Source: Delphinus delphis
Taxonomy: Eukaryota; Chordata; Mammalia; Artiodactyla; Delphinidae
Assembly: GCF_949987515.2 (NCBI RefSeq)
Contig: NC_082702.1
Span: forward strand, 49,321,600 to 49,385,599
Direction: 5' to 3'
Length of the DNA stretch: 64,000 bases
Shown here: positions 45,261 through 56,397 of the stretch, piece by piece
How the letters are laid out: each line of letters starts with the position of its first letter
Position numbering within the stretch: position 1 is the first letter of the stretch
The notes under the pieces: generated by a model
What the model saw: the letters and a program-made list of their open reading frames with translations, nothing else
Database searches by the model: none
What the model was told of the DNA's origin: nothing
Made by a program: the position numbers and the translations under genes

Positions 45261-46049
45261 TCCCAGATTCAGAATTTCAGTGTTGTTCCCAAGGCTGCAA
45301 CGTCCATTAGGAGAAAAGCTCAAATGTGAACTTAAAATCCAGGGCCAGGAACTCCCAATCCAGTGCTCTTGAGACTAGCCCACAGCAGTGGCCTCGGAAT
45401 CGTCTGCACCTCCTCTCCTGTCTTCTGCCTGCCCCACCCTGTGCCCTGGACAAGAGAGTCTTCACTATAGCAAGACCTCCTGGTCCCCAGGGGCCTGCAA
45501 CGCTAGGAAACAGAACCTCTGAAAATTTAAAGAGGACAAAGTGCCTCTGTCATATCCTTCCTGAATAATCCAAGAGACGAGGATTAACTGCCTCTCGGCA
45601 TCAGCAGGAAGGGCTGTGGCCTGGGGGCTCCCTGGGAAGGTTAAGACCCTTATTCCATAACTGTTCACCTCAGGTAACAGGTCCTCACCCTCCTAAATGT
45701 CAAAGATGCTGCAGAGACGTGTCATGGACCAAGGCCCCACCTCCCTGCTTCCAGAAATCTCTGATGCTGGCCAGTGCATGACTCCTCACAAGTCAGCAAT
45801 ATGCCTTAGGTTAAGAAAGAATATATCTAAAAACATTTCTTCCAAGCTAGGTTGGTCTATGTCCGCAAAAGCCTCACGTGATCTTTATTCTAGTTGCTTT
45901 TAACTCCTTGACAGTAAGTCATGACTGAGCCAAAGAAACTGTCTTTATTACAGATATTATAAAGGTTAAATTAGGCCTCTGAGACAGGATTCATTCACTC
46001 AATATTTGTTGAACGTATGTATCAGCTCATGAGGGAATAAAAGCTAAAA

Positions 46050-46215
46050 TAGATGGAGTCCAGTAATTTCCATACACTGTCTGTGAGGTAGATACTACTA
46101 CATCCCCATTTCAACAGAGGAAACTGAGACACAGAGAGGTTAAGTTACTTGCTTCAGGTCACACAACCATGGAGAGGATGAACTGGCATGTGAACTTGGG
46201 TCTCTTTGAATACAG
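46050..46215 (-). mobile_element. MIR SINE
   Basis: 'gtgaggtagatactactaca', 'aacagaggaaactgagacac', 'gaggttaagttacttgcttc' and 'gtgaacttgggtctctttga'. Confidence 0.85.
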
Positions 46216-46659
46216 AGGCTACGTTTTTAAGTACTGGGAGGCCATGCTCAGAGAAATCGTGCTTCTGCTTAGAATGGAGTGGAATGGATTCCATGCTGTG
46301 GGTTTTGTTGGTGAGCTTCCTTCCCGAGGAGCTGAGGACAACCTGGGGTTACTCAGGAGAGCTATCTTCAGGAGGAGGGGAGCATCTTCTGTTGACAAGA
46401 CCATCCTTTCAAAGAATCAGGCAGATTTAGTGCTGAAGCTGCCCTTGACGTTAACTGTCCAGCTGGAAATAAGCCCTAGGTTGCCATGTCCACGAAGGCG
46501 GGGATGGTGCGATCTCTTCATCCCTGTATCCTGAGCACAGAGCCCACTGCCCAGCACACTGGGGTTACCTGATAAATATTTGTAGAGGAAATGGAGGAAG
46601 AAAGGGGCCAAAAGGCAGCATTCAAGTTAATTATGAAGACAGTGTAGAACTTAAGGACC

Positions 46660-47255
46660 CGATTCCAAAGTCAGAGCTGGTTTTCATCTTAGCTTCTCTA
46701 TTTGCCAGGTGAGGGACCTTGAACAAGCACTTTAACTTCATTGGATCTTGTTTCTTCATCTGTTAAAAATGGGTATAATACCTATCTCAGTTTTTGTATG
46801 GTGTTTTAAAAGATGATTATGGGGGCTTCCCTGGTGGCGCAGTGGTTAAGAATCTGCCTGCCAACGCAGGGCAGGGGACACGGGTTCGAGCTCTGGTCCG
46901 GGAAGGTCCCACATGCCACGGAACAACTGAGCCCGTGTGCCATACAACTACTGAGCCTGTGCTCTAGAGCCCGCGAGCCACAACTACTGAGCCCACGTGC
47001 CACAGCTACTGAGCACGCGCGCCTAGAGCCCATGCTCCGCAACAGGAGAAGCCACCGCAATGAGCCCACGCACCGCAACTAGAGAAAGCCCGCGCGCAGC
47101 AATGAAGGCCCAACGCAGCCAAAAATAAATTAATTAATTAATTTAAAAAGAAAGAGGATTATGGAATGGCCTTTGCAAGCTAGCTGGCATAGAGGAAACT
47201 CAAGTGTCAGCTGCTGTTATTACTATTACTATTATCATCATATTATTATCTATCT
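46660..47255 (+). mobile_element. MIR SINE split by a CHR SINE
   Basis: The left part has 'accttgaacaagcactttaa', 'tcttcatctgttaaaaatgg' and 'taatacctatctcag'. The right part, from 47165, has 'gcaagctagctggcatagag' and a (TTA)n-like end. The CHR SINE at 46823 interrupts it. Confidence 0.85.
46823..47150 (+). mobile_element. CHR-type SINE, full-length form
   Basis: Has a small duplication in the head ('gcagggcaggggacacggg'). Target copies are aaagatgattatgg (46809-46822) and aaagaggattatgg (47151-47164). The tail is (AATT)n plus A run. Confidence 0.95.
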
Positions 47256-48039
47256 GGTTAGAAAATATTACTCACTGCCACTCTGGCACTTATAGCCAGA
47301 AGCAAGAGAGCAGCAAATAGGACAGTCAGTTGGCAGCTGGTTGTTGGAACTTGGAGCAAGGGGCAGATAAAGCCGACCTCAGCATCCTTTGTTTATCTTC
47401 CCTGACAGGAGGCTGCACAATGGTCTCATGAATTAGTGGGGTTGTCACATAAGCCCCTTTTCAAACATCACTTCCCTAAAACACCTAAGACATAATTAGA
47501 CTTTAAGAAGATTTACCTCTGTAGTTCCAGGCCTTGGACATGTGCCAAGAACTCCAAATACAGACTAGACTTTGCTGAGTTTATATAACCCCAGGGACCC
47601 GCCCACTTCCCCAGCAACACACCCAAAAGGCCACAGTTGCTTTTCAGAATATTACTGCCCATATTAGGATGAAAACAAATCAATTCAGCTGGGAAAGAAT
47701 GAGATGTGTAGCAAGAAGCAGCCTCGTCTGTTCTCATGGGTACCCACCAGGCTATCAGCCATGGTCCTGGGTACTCCACCCACCCCGGCCAGCCACTGGT
47801 CCCTCTGATGGTGTCCATCCTGCAGCTCACAGCTCACTCCATGAGAAACTCAACAGAATCCCCACTCCTCCCCTGTTCAAAACGTGTTCAGGCTTCTCAG
47901 CGGTATGACCTGATATACAGATGAACATTCAACCCCACCTCTCCTCATGCAACCTGCAGTCCTCCTCCCACTCCACCTCCCCATTCTTCCCACCCACCCC
48001 CACCAAGCTTGGTCATTATTCCCCTCCCTCCCCACCCCC

Positions 48040-48368
48040 AGCCCCTGTCTCTGTCTCTCATCTCTCTTTGCTTGGCTCTCTTTCTATCTCTTTGTCTATC
48101 TTTCTGTCCGTTTCTCGGACTGTATCTCTATCTCTTGCTCCTTTCTTTCTCTTCCTCTGTACCTTTCTCTTCCTCCCTCTCTCTTCTTTCTCTCCTTCCT
48201 CCCTTGCTTTTATCTTTTTTCTCTTTCCTTCCGTCCTTCCTTCTTCCTTCCTTCCTTTCTCTTGTTCTCTCTCTCCCCCCTTCGCCCTCCCTCCCTTCCT
48301 TCCTTCCTTCCTTCCTCCTTCCTTTCTTCCTCCCTCCCTCCCTCCCTCCTCTCTCTCTTTCTTTCTTC
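48040..48368. repeat. Polypyrimidine tract, C/T-rich
   Basis: About 330 bases of mixed CTTT, CCTT and CCCT units. The final part, 48285-48368, is 84 bases with no purine on the + strand. Long open frames on both strands here are low-complexity artefacts. Confidence 0.95.
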
Positions 48369-49008
48369 ATCTATCTAGTATGAGCCCTGAGGATAACTGC
48401 GTTAGTCTCTGGGTATATAAGAATGAGCACCATAAGCCTGATCCCACCATCCTGAAGCCTGCAGTCTTGTGACTATAATACATATTTACCAGGGACACAT
48501 GAATCATCGATGACAGTGGTGATAGGTACTAAGGGGGGAGGAGATGGTGCTGTGACTGTAGCACAAGGGACCTAAGCACCTGGTCTAGGGAATCAGAGAT
48601 GACTGTATGAGGAACTAAACTTAGAACTGGTATTTAAGGATGAGGAGGTGGAAAGAGTGAAGGGAGGAGGGAAGGAGGTTATGAGAATGGGCAATAATGT
48701 GGATCTGGGTCCATTCAAGAAACTGACCAGAGTGTGGCAAGAGAGGAGAAGAATAGAGACAAAAGGGGACAGTGAGGGAGTGGCAGATGAATAACCACAT
48801 AGCAGCCATGTTGGCAATTTTATCCTTATCCTTATCCTAAAAGCCATGCGGAAATATAAGAGGGTTTTGAGCAGAGATTTAACTCATGGTTGACATTTTT
48901 ATAAGATCCTGTGTTGCTGAAGGGTGAATAGATTGGAGCAGGTCAGTGTGGAAGCTGGGTGATTGAGGGATGGCTATGTTCTTCAACTTCTCTCATTAGA
49001 GCAAATAC

Positions 49009-49051
49009 AGTCCTGGATGCCTGAATGCCAGATATTCAGGCATCCAGGACT
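49009..49051. repeat. Perfect 18-bp inverted repeat with a 7-base loop
   Basis: Left arm agtcctggatgcctgaat (49009-49026), loop gccagat (49027-49033), right arm attcaggcatccaggact (49034-49051). All 18 pairs match. Neither arm extends outward or inward. Not part of a repeat family I recognise. Confidence 0.95.
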
Positions 49052-49059
49052 CTATCCTT

Positions 49060-49220
49060 TGGTCTGACAGCATCACAGTGCAACCCTGGATAAGCCCTTT
49101 CCCATCTTGTGCCTTAGGTTTTTCTGTAAAACAAGGTAGACCAGATGTTTCTTCTGTAAAATGATATAGAGCCAATGGTTTCCAAGGCCCTGTCCACCTT
49201 CCTTGGTGATCCTGTGCTTT
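49060..49220 (+). mobile_element. MIR/L2-like fragment
   Basis: 'ctggataagccctttcccat', 'tgccttaggtttttctgtaa' and 'ccaaggccctgtccaccttc' suggest a MIR3-like or L2-like fragment. Confidence 0.45.
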
Positions 49221-49329
49221 CTTGTGATGCTGCCAGTCTTTACCTCCTAGATGAAAACCTCCTTACCTATCACTCTCCTCACCTGCACCAACTCCCCCCA
49301 CCATGATCCCCTTCTTTAAATTTTTAGAG

Positions 49330-49560
49330 TCAAGAGAGATAGTTAACCGTTGTGAAGCATTCAGTCTTTGGAACAGACTTCCTGAGTTTGCATCCTGATT
49401 TCTCTGGCTTATTACTCAGCTGTGCTTTCGTTTCCTCATGTATAGTTATTATACTTATCTCATAGTATTAGGAGGCTTGAATGAATCAATATGTGTAAAA
49501 CATTTAAACAGTGCCTGAACCTAGTAAGCACTCAAAAAAATGTTACCTAATAAAACTCGT
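49330..49560 (+). mobile_element. MIR SINE
   Basis: 'acttcctgagtttgcatcct', 'ttactcagctgtgctttcgt', 'aggaggcttgaatgaatcaa' and 'acctagtaagcactcaaaaa'. Confidence 0.8.
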
Positions 49561-49699
49561 GGATGCTGTGATGTGCCATCTAGTGCGCCCTTCAGGACTG
49601 AGGTACTCATTTCCCCGAGATGGCAGGAGCACCGGCTACTGATGACTCATGGCTGTAACCCTCCCCAGTAATAGTCCTCAGCGGAAGGGAGCAGCCTTG

Positions 49700-50000
49700 C
49701 TCAAGGTTTCTGCCCCTTGCTGGGGCAGCCCCCATCGAATCACTGTTGAATGCACGGCTACAGAAGCCCAGTCCCCTTGCCTCAACAGAGATAGCTCTGA
49801 AGGGCTAGCCCATCTTTGGAGCTCCTTATGGGACCGATTAGAGCATCTCTTGCAGCTGCACCACAGCTCTACCTCTCTGTCTGCCCAGCTCTGCTTCCCT
49901 CACTGCTCTGCAGATGCTGTTCCTGGGAGTACTTCCCAATAAACATTCTGCATGCAGGTCTCCACTCAGAGTCCTTTTCCAGAGAACCTGGCCTACGACA
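49700..50000 (+). mobile_element. Ancient LTR-like repeat, copy 4 of 5
   Basis: Ends 'acttcccaataaacattctg' (AATAAA at 49938-49943), 'actcagagtccttttccaga' and 'gaacctggcctacgaca'. The last base pair CA is consistent with an LTR end. Confidence 0.5.
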
Positions 50001-50489
50001 ATTATTGTGATGACCATTACGATTACCGTCACCATATCTGTAGCCCATGCAAACCTGCTTGCCTACCTGGTCCATTGGTCGAATTTCCAATGACGGCCAT
50101 CATTTAGACCTTGCTTCCCAGCCCTATGCTTAGTTCTGGAAGCTTATCTTCTTTTTTCTGAGAATCATTCCTGTTGTCTAGAAGTCTGCTGAGTGCCCAG
50201 AGGAAGCTAATTAGTGCTAATGGGTTGAATAAGTGTGTGGACGAGGGAGCTGGTGAATACTTGCTTTTTCCTAAACCGTTTGGGCTCCACTTGATTAATA
50301 AACCCAGGATATATGCCAGACAAAACATTGGAATAACTTCACAATATGGCCCTGAGCTGGGTAAACTGGGCCCTGGGCTTGAGTCTCCTATGGTGGGGTT
50401 TGCTTTCAGTATCAAGAAGAGAGAAATAAAGCTATTCTGGGCTCAGCTTAAAGAAGAGGAGCTCAAATAAAAGATTAAAGGTGTATTTC

Positions 50490-50590
50490 TCTTTATTTCG
50501 ACAAGCTACTAAACCCTCAGGACCTTGGTTTCCTCATCTTCATAATGAGGATGAAAGTGTTGATATGAATAGTCAGTGAGTTAATTCATA
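50490..50590 (+). mobile_element. MIR fragment
   Basis: 'ttggtttcctcatcttcata' and 'atgaggatgaaagtgttgat', then cut short before the MER5A piece. Confidence 0.6.
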
Positions 50591-50619
50591 TGGAACTGTG
50601 GTTTTCCTTGGGTCCCACG

Positions 50620-50726
50620 CCAGACCTACTATGGAATCAGAAACTCTGGGATGGAAGCCAACAATCTGTGTTTTAACAAGTCCACCAGGAAACTGCAATG
50701 CGTGGTCAAGTTTGAGAAGCAGTGAG
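50620..50726 (+). mobile_element. MER5A, 3' half
   Basis: 'gaatcagaaactctgggatg', 'caatctgtgttttaacaagt' and 'gtggtcaagtttgagaagca' match the right half of MER5A. The left half is missing. Confidence 0.75.
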
Positions 50727-50884
50727 GCAGAGATCTTCCAGCAGAGCCTGACACTCAGAAGCTCACGAGGAATTAGACACCATTGTCATTTGTGTGGCAG
50801 AGCTCTGTAATGGGCGATGCACAGGAAATGTCACGCATTAAAGGATGTATTAGTATTCATTTCTACCTTCTGTGTGAGTATACG

Positions 50885-51190
50885 TTAGTTTAGGTTTATT
50901 AGGGCACAGAGGCTTAGATTCCTTGAAATCCGAGCTTCAGCAATTTACTGGATGATCTTAACCAAGGTCTTCATCTAAGTCTCAATTTCCTTGTGTATAA
51001 AATTCACATCAGAACGAATGCTTTCTTAATGGTTTGAGATAATGGTTAACTTTTAAATCCACATAGCTCACTCCAGGTTTGCGACTGCTCCAGGTCTGAG
51101 ACTGCTCCTAAGCTTGCTGTGTAGGTAATGAGATAACAGAATCCTTAACACAATGCCAGCTCCAAGTGACGGCACAGTAAATGGTGCCTG
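50885..51190 (+). mobile_element. MIR SINE with a small insertion
   Basis: 'taaccaaggtcttcatctaa', 'ctcaatttccttgtgtataa', then 'gtaatgagataacagaatcc' and 'aacacaatgccagctccaag'. The centre carries an extra stretch with two 'ctgctcc' units. Confidence 0.6.
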
Positions 51191-51739
51191 CGATCCTGTG
51201 CAAATCATGCCCTACCTCAGAGAGAAGAAGTAATGGAATAATTATCCTGCACGCATTTTTGTGTTTGCTAATAAAAGCAGATGTGCAACCCAGCTTATTG
51301 TATGAGAAGGAGGGAGTTCCTCATAAAATGGTACCCATCTGTGTCACAGGGGAATGAATGGTTATTTTCAAAATCTCACAGCTGTGAACTCTTCCACTTT
51401 TGAGCTTTTCTCATGCCCAGCCTCTCGGGCCACGTGTCCAGCTGGTGGAAGGGCTGACTTCTTGATAGAGGAGGAAGTTTGTGGTCCGAGAATGTCAGGA
51501 ACACACTTTAGTGTAAAGCGACAAGAGAAACAACCCACGAGGAGTACTTGGACACACTAAGGATGCTGTTTATCCTCCTCGGGTTCGTTGCTTACTTTGT
51601 GTCCGTAAAATCTGTCTGGCATTCACATCCTGTTCCTCCACCTGGAGCAGGCATTCAGTTTTGTGTGCGTCAGAAAACATACAGACGGGAGGTTCTGACC
51701 AAATACACAGCCACTTAGGAAGGAATATGTCTCCTCATG

Positions 51740-51925
51740 TGGTTAGGTTAGGTTAGCCCTCTGGCCTTGGCAGACGTGGGTTCAAATCCTGGCCCTCTAT
51801 TTGCTGATTGTACAACCTGGGGCACATTTCTTAACTTTTCCAAGTCTCATTCTTCTCGTTTGTAAAATGAGAAAACTCATTTAATGTATACGAGTAGTCA
51901 ACACAGCACATGACACCCACTCCGC
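51740..51925 (+). mobile_element. MIR SINE
   Basis: 'gtgggttcaaatcctggccc', 'aacctggggcacatttctta', 'aagtctcattcttctcgttt' and 'gtaaaatgagaaaactcatt'. It starts in a short (GGTTA)3 run. Confidence 0.8.
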
Positions 51926-53329
51926 TATTTTTAACTGTACTACCGGCAATGATGTTAGACCGTCCGGCGTGGATTTAAGGAGACAGATATTCGAATTACA
52001 TAGGCACTCTTGTTTTTGCACTTTTTTTCTGCCCTGTCCATCCTCAGGTTAAATTGGGTTTGCGATAACTTCAGTCTCAAACCTGGAGTGAGCTAGATGG
52101 ATTTAAAAGTTAACCGTTAACTCAAAGCCCTCCTGCATGACAATGACATATTTCCCTGAGCACTTCTAAACGCACATATGTAGCTCTGACGTCAGTCGGC
52201 GGCGCCCTTTTTATTCCCTCCTTGACAGATTGTCACCCCCACCAACGGTGGTGGTCTTGGGGGCAGCGGAGGGGCACACGGCTGCCTCCTGTTCTCTCTG
52301 ATAGATGTCCGGGCCACGGTCACACTGTGCCAGGTGTACAGGGACGCCGTGAATGTCAGCGAGCTGACAGCAAGTCCCATCGGCCATCGGCCTGTCTCCT
52401 GAACACCATGCTTTTTAGAGCTGGAGCTTCATTGTTCTGACAAGGAGACGACTTGCTTGGTGACTGGTAGAGCCTGGAGGCTGCTTCCTTGGGAGGTAAC
52501 AGTCTTGGGCTCAGCCTAGGGTTGGGATGAGGTATCAAAATAAGAGTCCCAAGTAGTTCAAGGACAAGTCTGGACTCCACTTTTTTGGAAAGCAGTAGTG
52601 GTACCCAAGACTGTCCATCGGGGGACGCTATCAAGGCCTTTCAAAATCAGGCTGGTCACTCTTTTCCAAGGGGAGACTCTGAAAACTCTTCCTGGGGCTG
52701 AATAAACCTGAGGGTCTGTTGACACAGAGCAAGATATACAGATGCCCATTTTGTGGAGACGAAGATGCGTAAGGCCTCGGGAAGACTCCTCAGTCTCTGG
52801 AGGAGACAGATAAGCAACTGCATACATGAACTAGAGTTTGGAGTCTGCACTAATAAAAGCACTGGAAGCATTTGGGAGAAAGAGGGGCTAATTCTTTATG
52901 GGGGAGGGATGGTATGTCAGCAGAATTCTCACGGACAAATAGTTTTTCAGGTTGCCAGGAAACACAGCACAAAAGCCCAAGGGAAGTATGGAGTTGCAAG
53001 TACCCGGTAGGCAATGACAAGTGAGGAAGCAAGACAGGGCTGCATCATGTGGTCCCTGATCCGCCTGCGTGTGAGGGCGGCTTCACGAGACTCTTCCCCC
53101 TTTCCGTACTCTTGGCACAACTATTTGAATTTTATTCATAACTCTTTGAATAGATAAAACTGATGGATGAATGAGGTCTAAGATAATACCTAGTAGCAAT
53201 TTTTTAAAAATTTAATTGTAAAATTCCAATTTTTCAAATTCTGTGAAATACATATGTATATATATGGATTTAAGCATGGGAATGGATGTGTTGCTTAATT
53301 TTTTAAAACCATGGTGCCAAGTGCCTTGC

Positions 53330-53560
53330 TCTCATTATTTTACGTGTGCTTACACCAACCCCATGTAGTATACACGATTATCATCAAGCCACTCCAGGTA
53401 GTATATACCATTATCATCAAGCCACTTTGAGATTCAGGACATGGAGGCTTGCGGAAGCGAAGCTCATGACCCGAAGCCACGTGGCTGGCAAAGATGGAGA
53501 CAGAATTCACGCTCAGATGGGCCCTTCTCAAAGCCCGTGTTTTAAACCACGAAGGCAGGT
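53330..53560 (-). mobile_element. MIR SINE with a 33-base tandem duplication
   Basis: 'acaccaaccccatgtagtat', 'gattcaggacatggaggctt' and 'aagccacgtggctggcaaag' in antisense order. The stretch 'gtagtat..ttatcatcaagccact' is present twice in tandem (period 33) near 53365-53430. Confidence 0.65.
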
Positions 53561-54294
53561 CAGGAAATGAGGAAGGAGACGGCGGGATCCATCTGCTCAG
53601 GCTTTCGGCCTACTCAGCTATTTTTGGAACATTGAAGCGACCTTGCTACAAGCTGTCTTTTCCAATGGTGTGTGGGGTCACACTGGCCTCTGAGGAGCCA
53701 GGCGGGCAGTGGAAGAGCAGTAGTGAAGCTTGTGGGGCGGTGGCGGGCAGGGGAGTTGGTGGTGCTATGCACCAGGCCAGCTTAGACGGGTGGGTACCCT
53801 CCTCCCCCCGTTCTCCGGAGCCGTAACAGAAGGTCAATCCCAGTAGGGTTGCCAGATTTAGCAAAATACAGATTTTATCTGGCAATTCTTCCTTCCCAGG
53901 GGCCCCTGAGCCCTCCCACAAAAAGTTCTAAACCTTTCAGGGAACTAATTACACTAGTGAGGCTGAACTCCTGGATTTGAGATGATTAAGGGATGCATCC
54001 AGGCAGGAATGCATTAAGGAGGGCAAATATTTTAAGCCCCAAGAGAAGTGACTGAAAGGAGCCCTGTTCTCTAGAGCCCATCCCCGTGATGAGAAAGTGG
54101 CTACGTGCTCAATGCCAAGACTGGGACTCCCCTTCCCAGGGCGAAGCAGAGGGCAACTTTACTGCCACTAACCCCCTGCCCCATGCTGCTCAGGGCTCTT
54201 CCCCAGCCCCGCAGCCCCAGGACAAGGGAGGAGACAGGAGAGGAGACTTCCTCTGCCAGAAAGTACATGAGGCAGGTGGGGGACCCTATTCCTT

Positions 54295-54400
54295 CACCCA
54301 ACAGACCTTTATTAAGCACGTACTATGTGCCAGGCAGCATGCTAGATGTCTAGAATACAGTGGTAAATAAGGGAGATAGGCACACAGCCAAAGATCAAAC
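54295..54400 (+). mobile_element. Ancient repeat of the CATTC type
   Basis: 'acctttattaagcacgtact', 'atgtgccaggcagcatgcta' and 'gaatacagtggtaaataagg'. The same family as at 9937, without its first part. Confidence 0.4.
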
Positions 54401-54418
54401 AAATATATGCACGTATAG

Positions 54419-54482
54419 ACATATTATATATATACACACACAGACATACATATACATATATATGCATATGCATATCTATTAC
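54419..54482. repeat. AT-rich TA/CA dinucleotide mixture
   Basis: Mixed tata, caca and atgcatat units. Partly alternating, and probably unstable in length. Confidence 0.8.
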
Positions 54483-54892
54483 AGGATATATACACGGAAA
54501 GGATCAAGATGCTATCATAGAGAATAAACAGAGAGGAAGACACACTGCAGATTGAATCATCAAAGATGACCTCACCGAGTGGGTGACATTTAAGCAGAAA
54601 CAAGGTGGTAATTATGTGAAAAGCAAGAAAGAAGTCCACTGCAGGCTTAAGGAAACGGCGAACACCCGAGGCAGGAATTGCTGATGGTATTAACTCATTG
54701 GAAGAGGATTATTCTTGTCTAATGAGTTGCCTCGCTGAGATCTAACCTGTTACCCACTAGGCTTTGCGGCAGACGCCCCGGCTGCCCAGCCATACCCACC
54801 CCCTCCATCTCTGAGGTCAGCATGGTCCCAGTTCAGGCCAGCAGATTCCTGCAGCTCTCTGCCTGAGGTCATTTTTTCTGGTTTGCAACTTC

Positions 54893-55238
54893 GCCCTTGC
54901 TTGGGGCAAGGTGGAAGTGTCTGGGAGTTCACGCCCCCCAGAAGCATCCTCAGCAAATGAGTGACAGGACTTGCGGGGATAAATACCTGAGCTTCCTCCC
55001 CCAGGTGGGAGAATCAGCAGGTGTGTCCTACATGGCTCCTCAGAAGGTCCCCACTAGAGACGCGCTCCAGCTGTTCACTGCGGTGAGCTGTTTTATAGGT
55101 TCCTAGGCTTTCCTTCCTCTCCTGACTTAACTACCGTACTCCTTCATCTTACTTCCTGGGATCAATTTCCAAATAAACCATATGCACACGAATCTTTATC
55201 CGAGGGTGTACTTTGGGGGAAGCCCAAACCTTCTGAAC
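54893..55238 (+). mobile_element. Ancient LTR-like repeat, copy 5 of 5
   Basis: The longest copy: 'gtggaagtgtctgggagttc', 'gggataaatacctgagcttc', 'tacttcctgggatcaatttc', AATAAA (55172-55177) and 'tttgggggaagcccaaacct'. Confidence 0.55.
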
Positions 55239-55279
55239 AAGTTATTCATGACCAGCCAGAGATGAACTCAAGCATCCCT

Positions 55280-55760
55280 CCCCATCATTTCCTGCCCACC
55301 CACCTCGTCATCTCCAGCCATGCCCATCTGTCCATCTTCCCCTTGCAACCACGCACGTTTCAACCCTGCAGCCTTTGCTAGCTCCTCTTATTTCTCCTCC
55401 TGGAAAATTCCTATTCATCATTTAAATGTCACTTCCCTTTGGAAGCCTTTCTTGCCCTTTCATCTCTACACCCTCAACATTGTGAATATTTCCTAACCAT
55501 TCAAAATAATGATGTTAAAGAATGTTTCACAGCTGTATTACTGATAATGCCTTCACCAGACTGCATTCATCCATTCATCCATCCATCCAACCATCCACCC
55601 ATCACCCACCTCCACATGCCAGACACTAGCATGCTACAGTTGTCCTCGGGTCTTCCTGTCTACATCTTGAGGTCAGAGTGGGTCTTGGGCATCTCTCTGC
55701 TTCTAGCACATAGCACAGGGTCCATGTGGAGTGGGTGCTGGACAATTGTTGGATCAAATT
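55280..55760 (+). mobile_element. L2 LINE 3' end, interrupted by simple repeat
   Basis: 'tcctcctggaaaattcctat', 'aatgtcacttccctttggaa', 'gcctttcttgccctttcatc', then a (CATC)n stretch at 55562-55610 and 'cttctagcacatagcacagg'. The order fits L2; the simple repeat lies in the middle. Confidence 0.65.
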
Positions 55761-56130
55761 AAATTGATGAACTTCACCTGTTCCAGGCAGACAGCATCTG
55801 TGCAATGATAGTGAGGTTCTTGATTACACAGAGAAGGATACATTTATTAAGTATGTGGAATTAACAGATGAGTATGTTATCAAATTTGAACCACACGTAG
55901 ACACCATTTCATTCCTTAAGATAGCTTGCAAGCTATTAAGCCAGGAGCCATGTTTGATTTCCCAATACCAACATGTATTCTTCAAAGCCAAAATGACCAT
56001 CGGCAGGCAACGTTGCCTCCCAGATCTTCTCTTTAGAACTATACTAAGCTGTCTGACCTTATAATTTATACTGGTAGGGTTGCCATATAAAATACAGGAT
56101 GTAACCCTACCTACTGGCAATGTCTGGCAT

Positions 56131-56397
56131 GGACATGTATACACTACCAAACGTAAAACGGATAGCTGGTGGGAAGCAGCCGCATAGCACAGGGAGATCA
56201 GCTCGGTGCTTTGTGACCACCTAGAGGGGTGGGATAGGGAGGGTGGGAGGGAGGGAGACGCAAGAGGGAAGAGATATGGGGACATATGTGTATGTATAAC
56301 TGATTCACTTTGTTATAAAGCAGAAACTAACACACCATTGTAAAGCAATTATACTCCAATAAAGATGTAAAATAAATAAATAAATAAATAAAAAGAA
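56131..56397 (+). mobile_element. L1 LINE 3' end, cetartiodactyl type
   Basis: 'ggtgggaagcagccgcatag', 'cacagggagatcagctcggt', 'ggtgggatagggagggtggg' and 'caattatactccaataaaga' followed by (AAAT)n. This is the familiar 3' untranslated end of L1 in whales and relatives, about 260 bases long through 5' truncation. Confidence 0.93.

Noticed and set aside
47921..48472. Open frames up to 183 codons of Ser/Leu/Phe/Pro-rich protein
   Set aside because: They are translations of the polypyrimidine tract, with all three + frames open together.
51741..51757. (GGTTA)3, telomere-like units
   Set aside because: Three units at the start of a MIR; too few for a telomere remnant and of the wrong mammalian type (TTAGGG).
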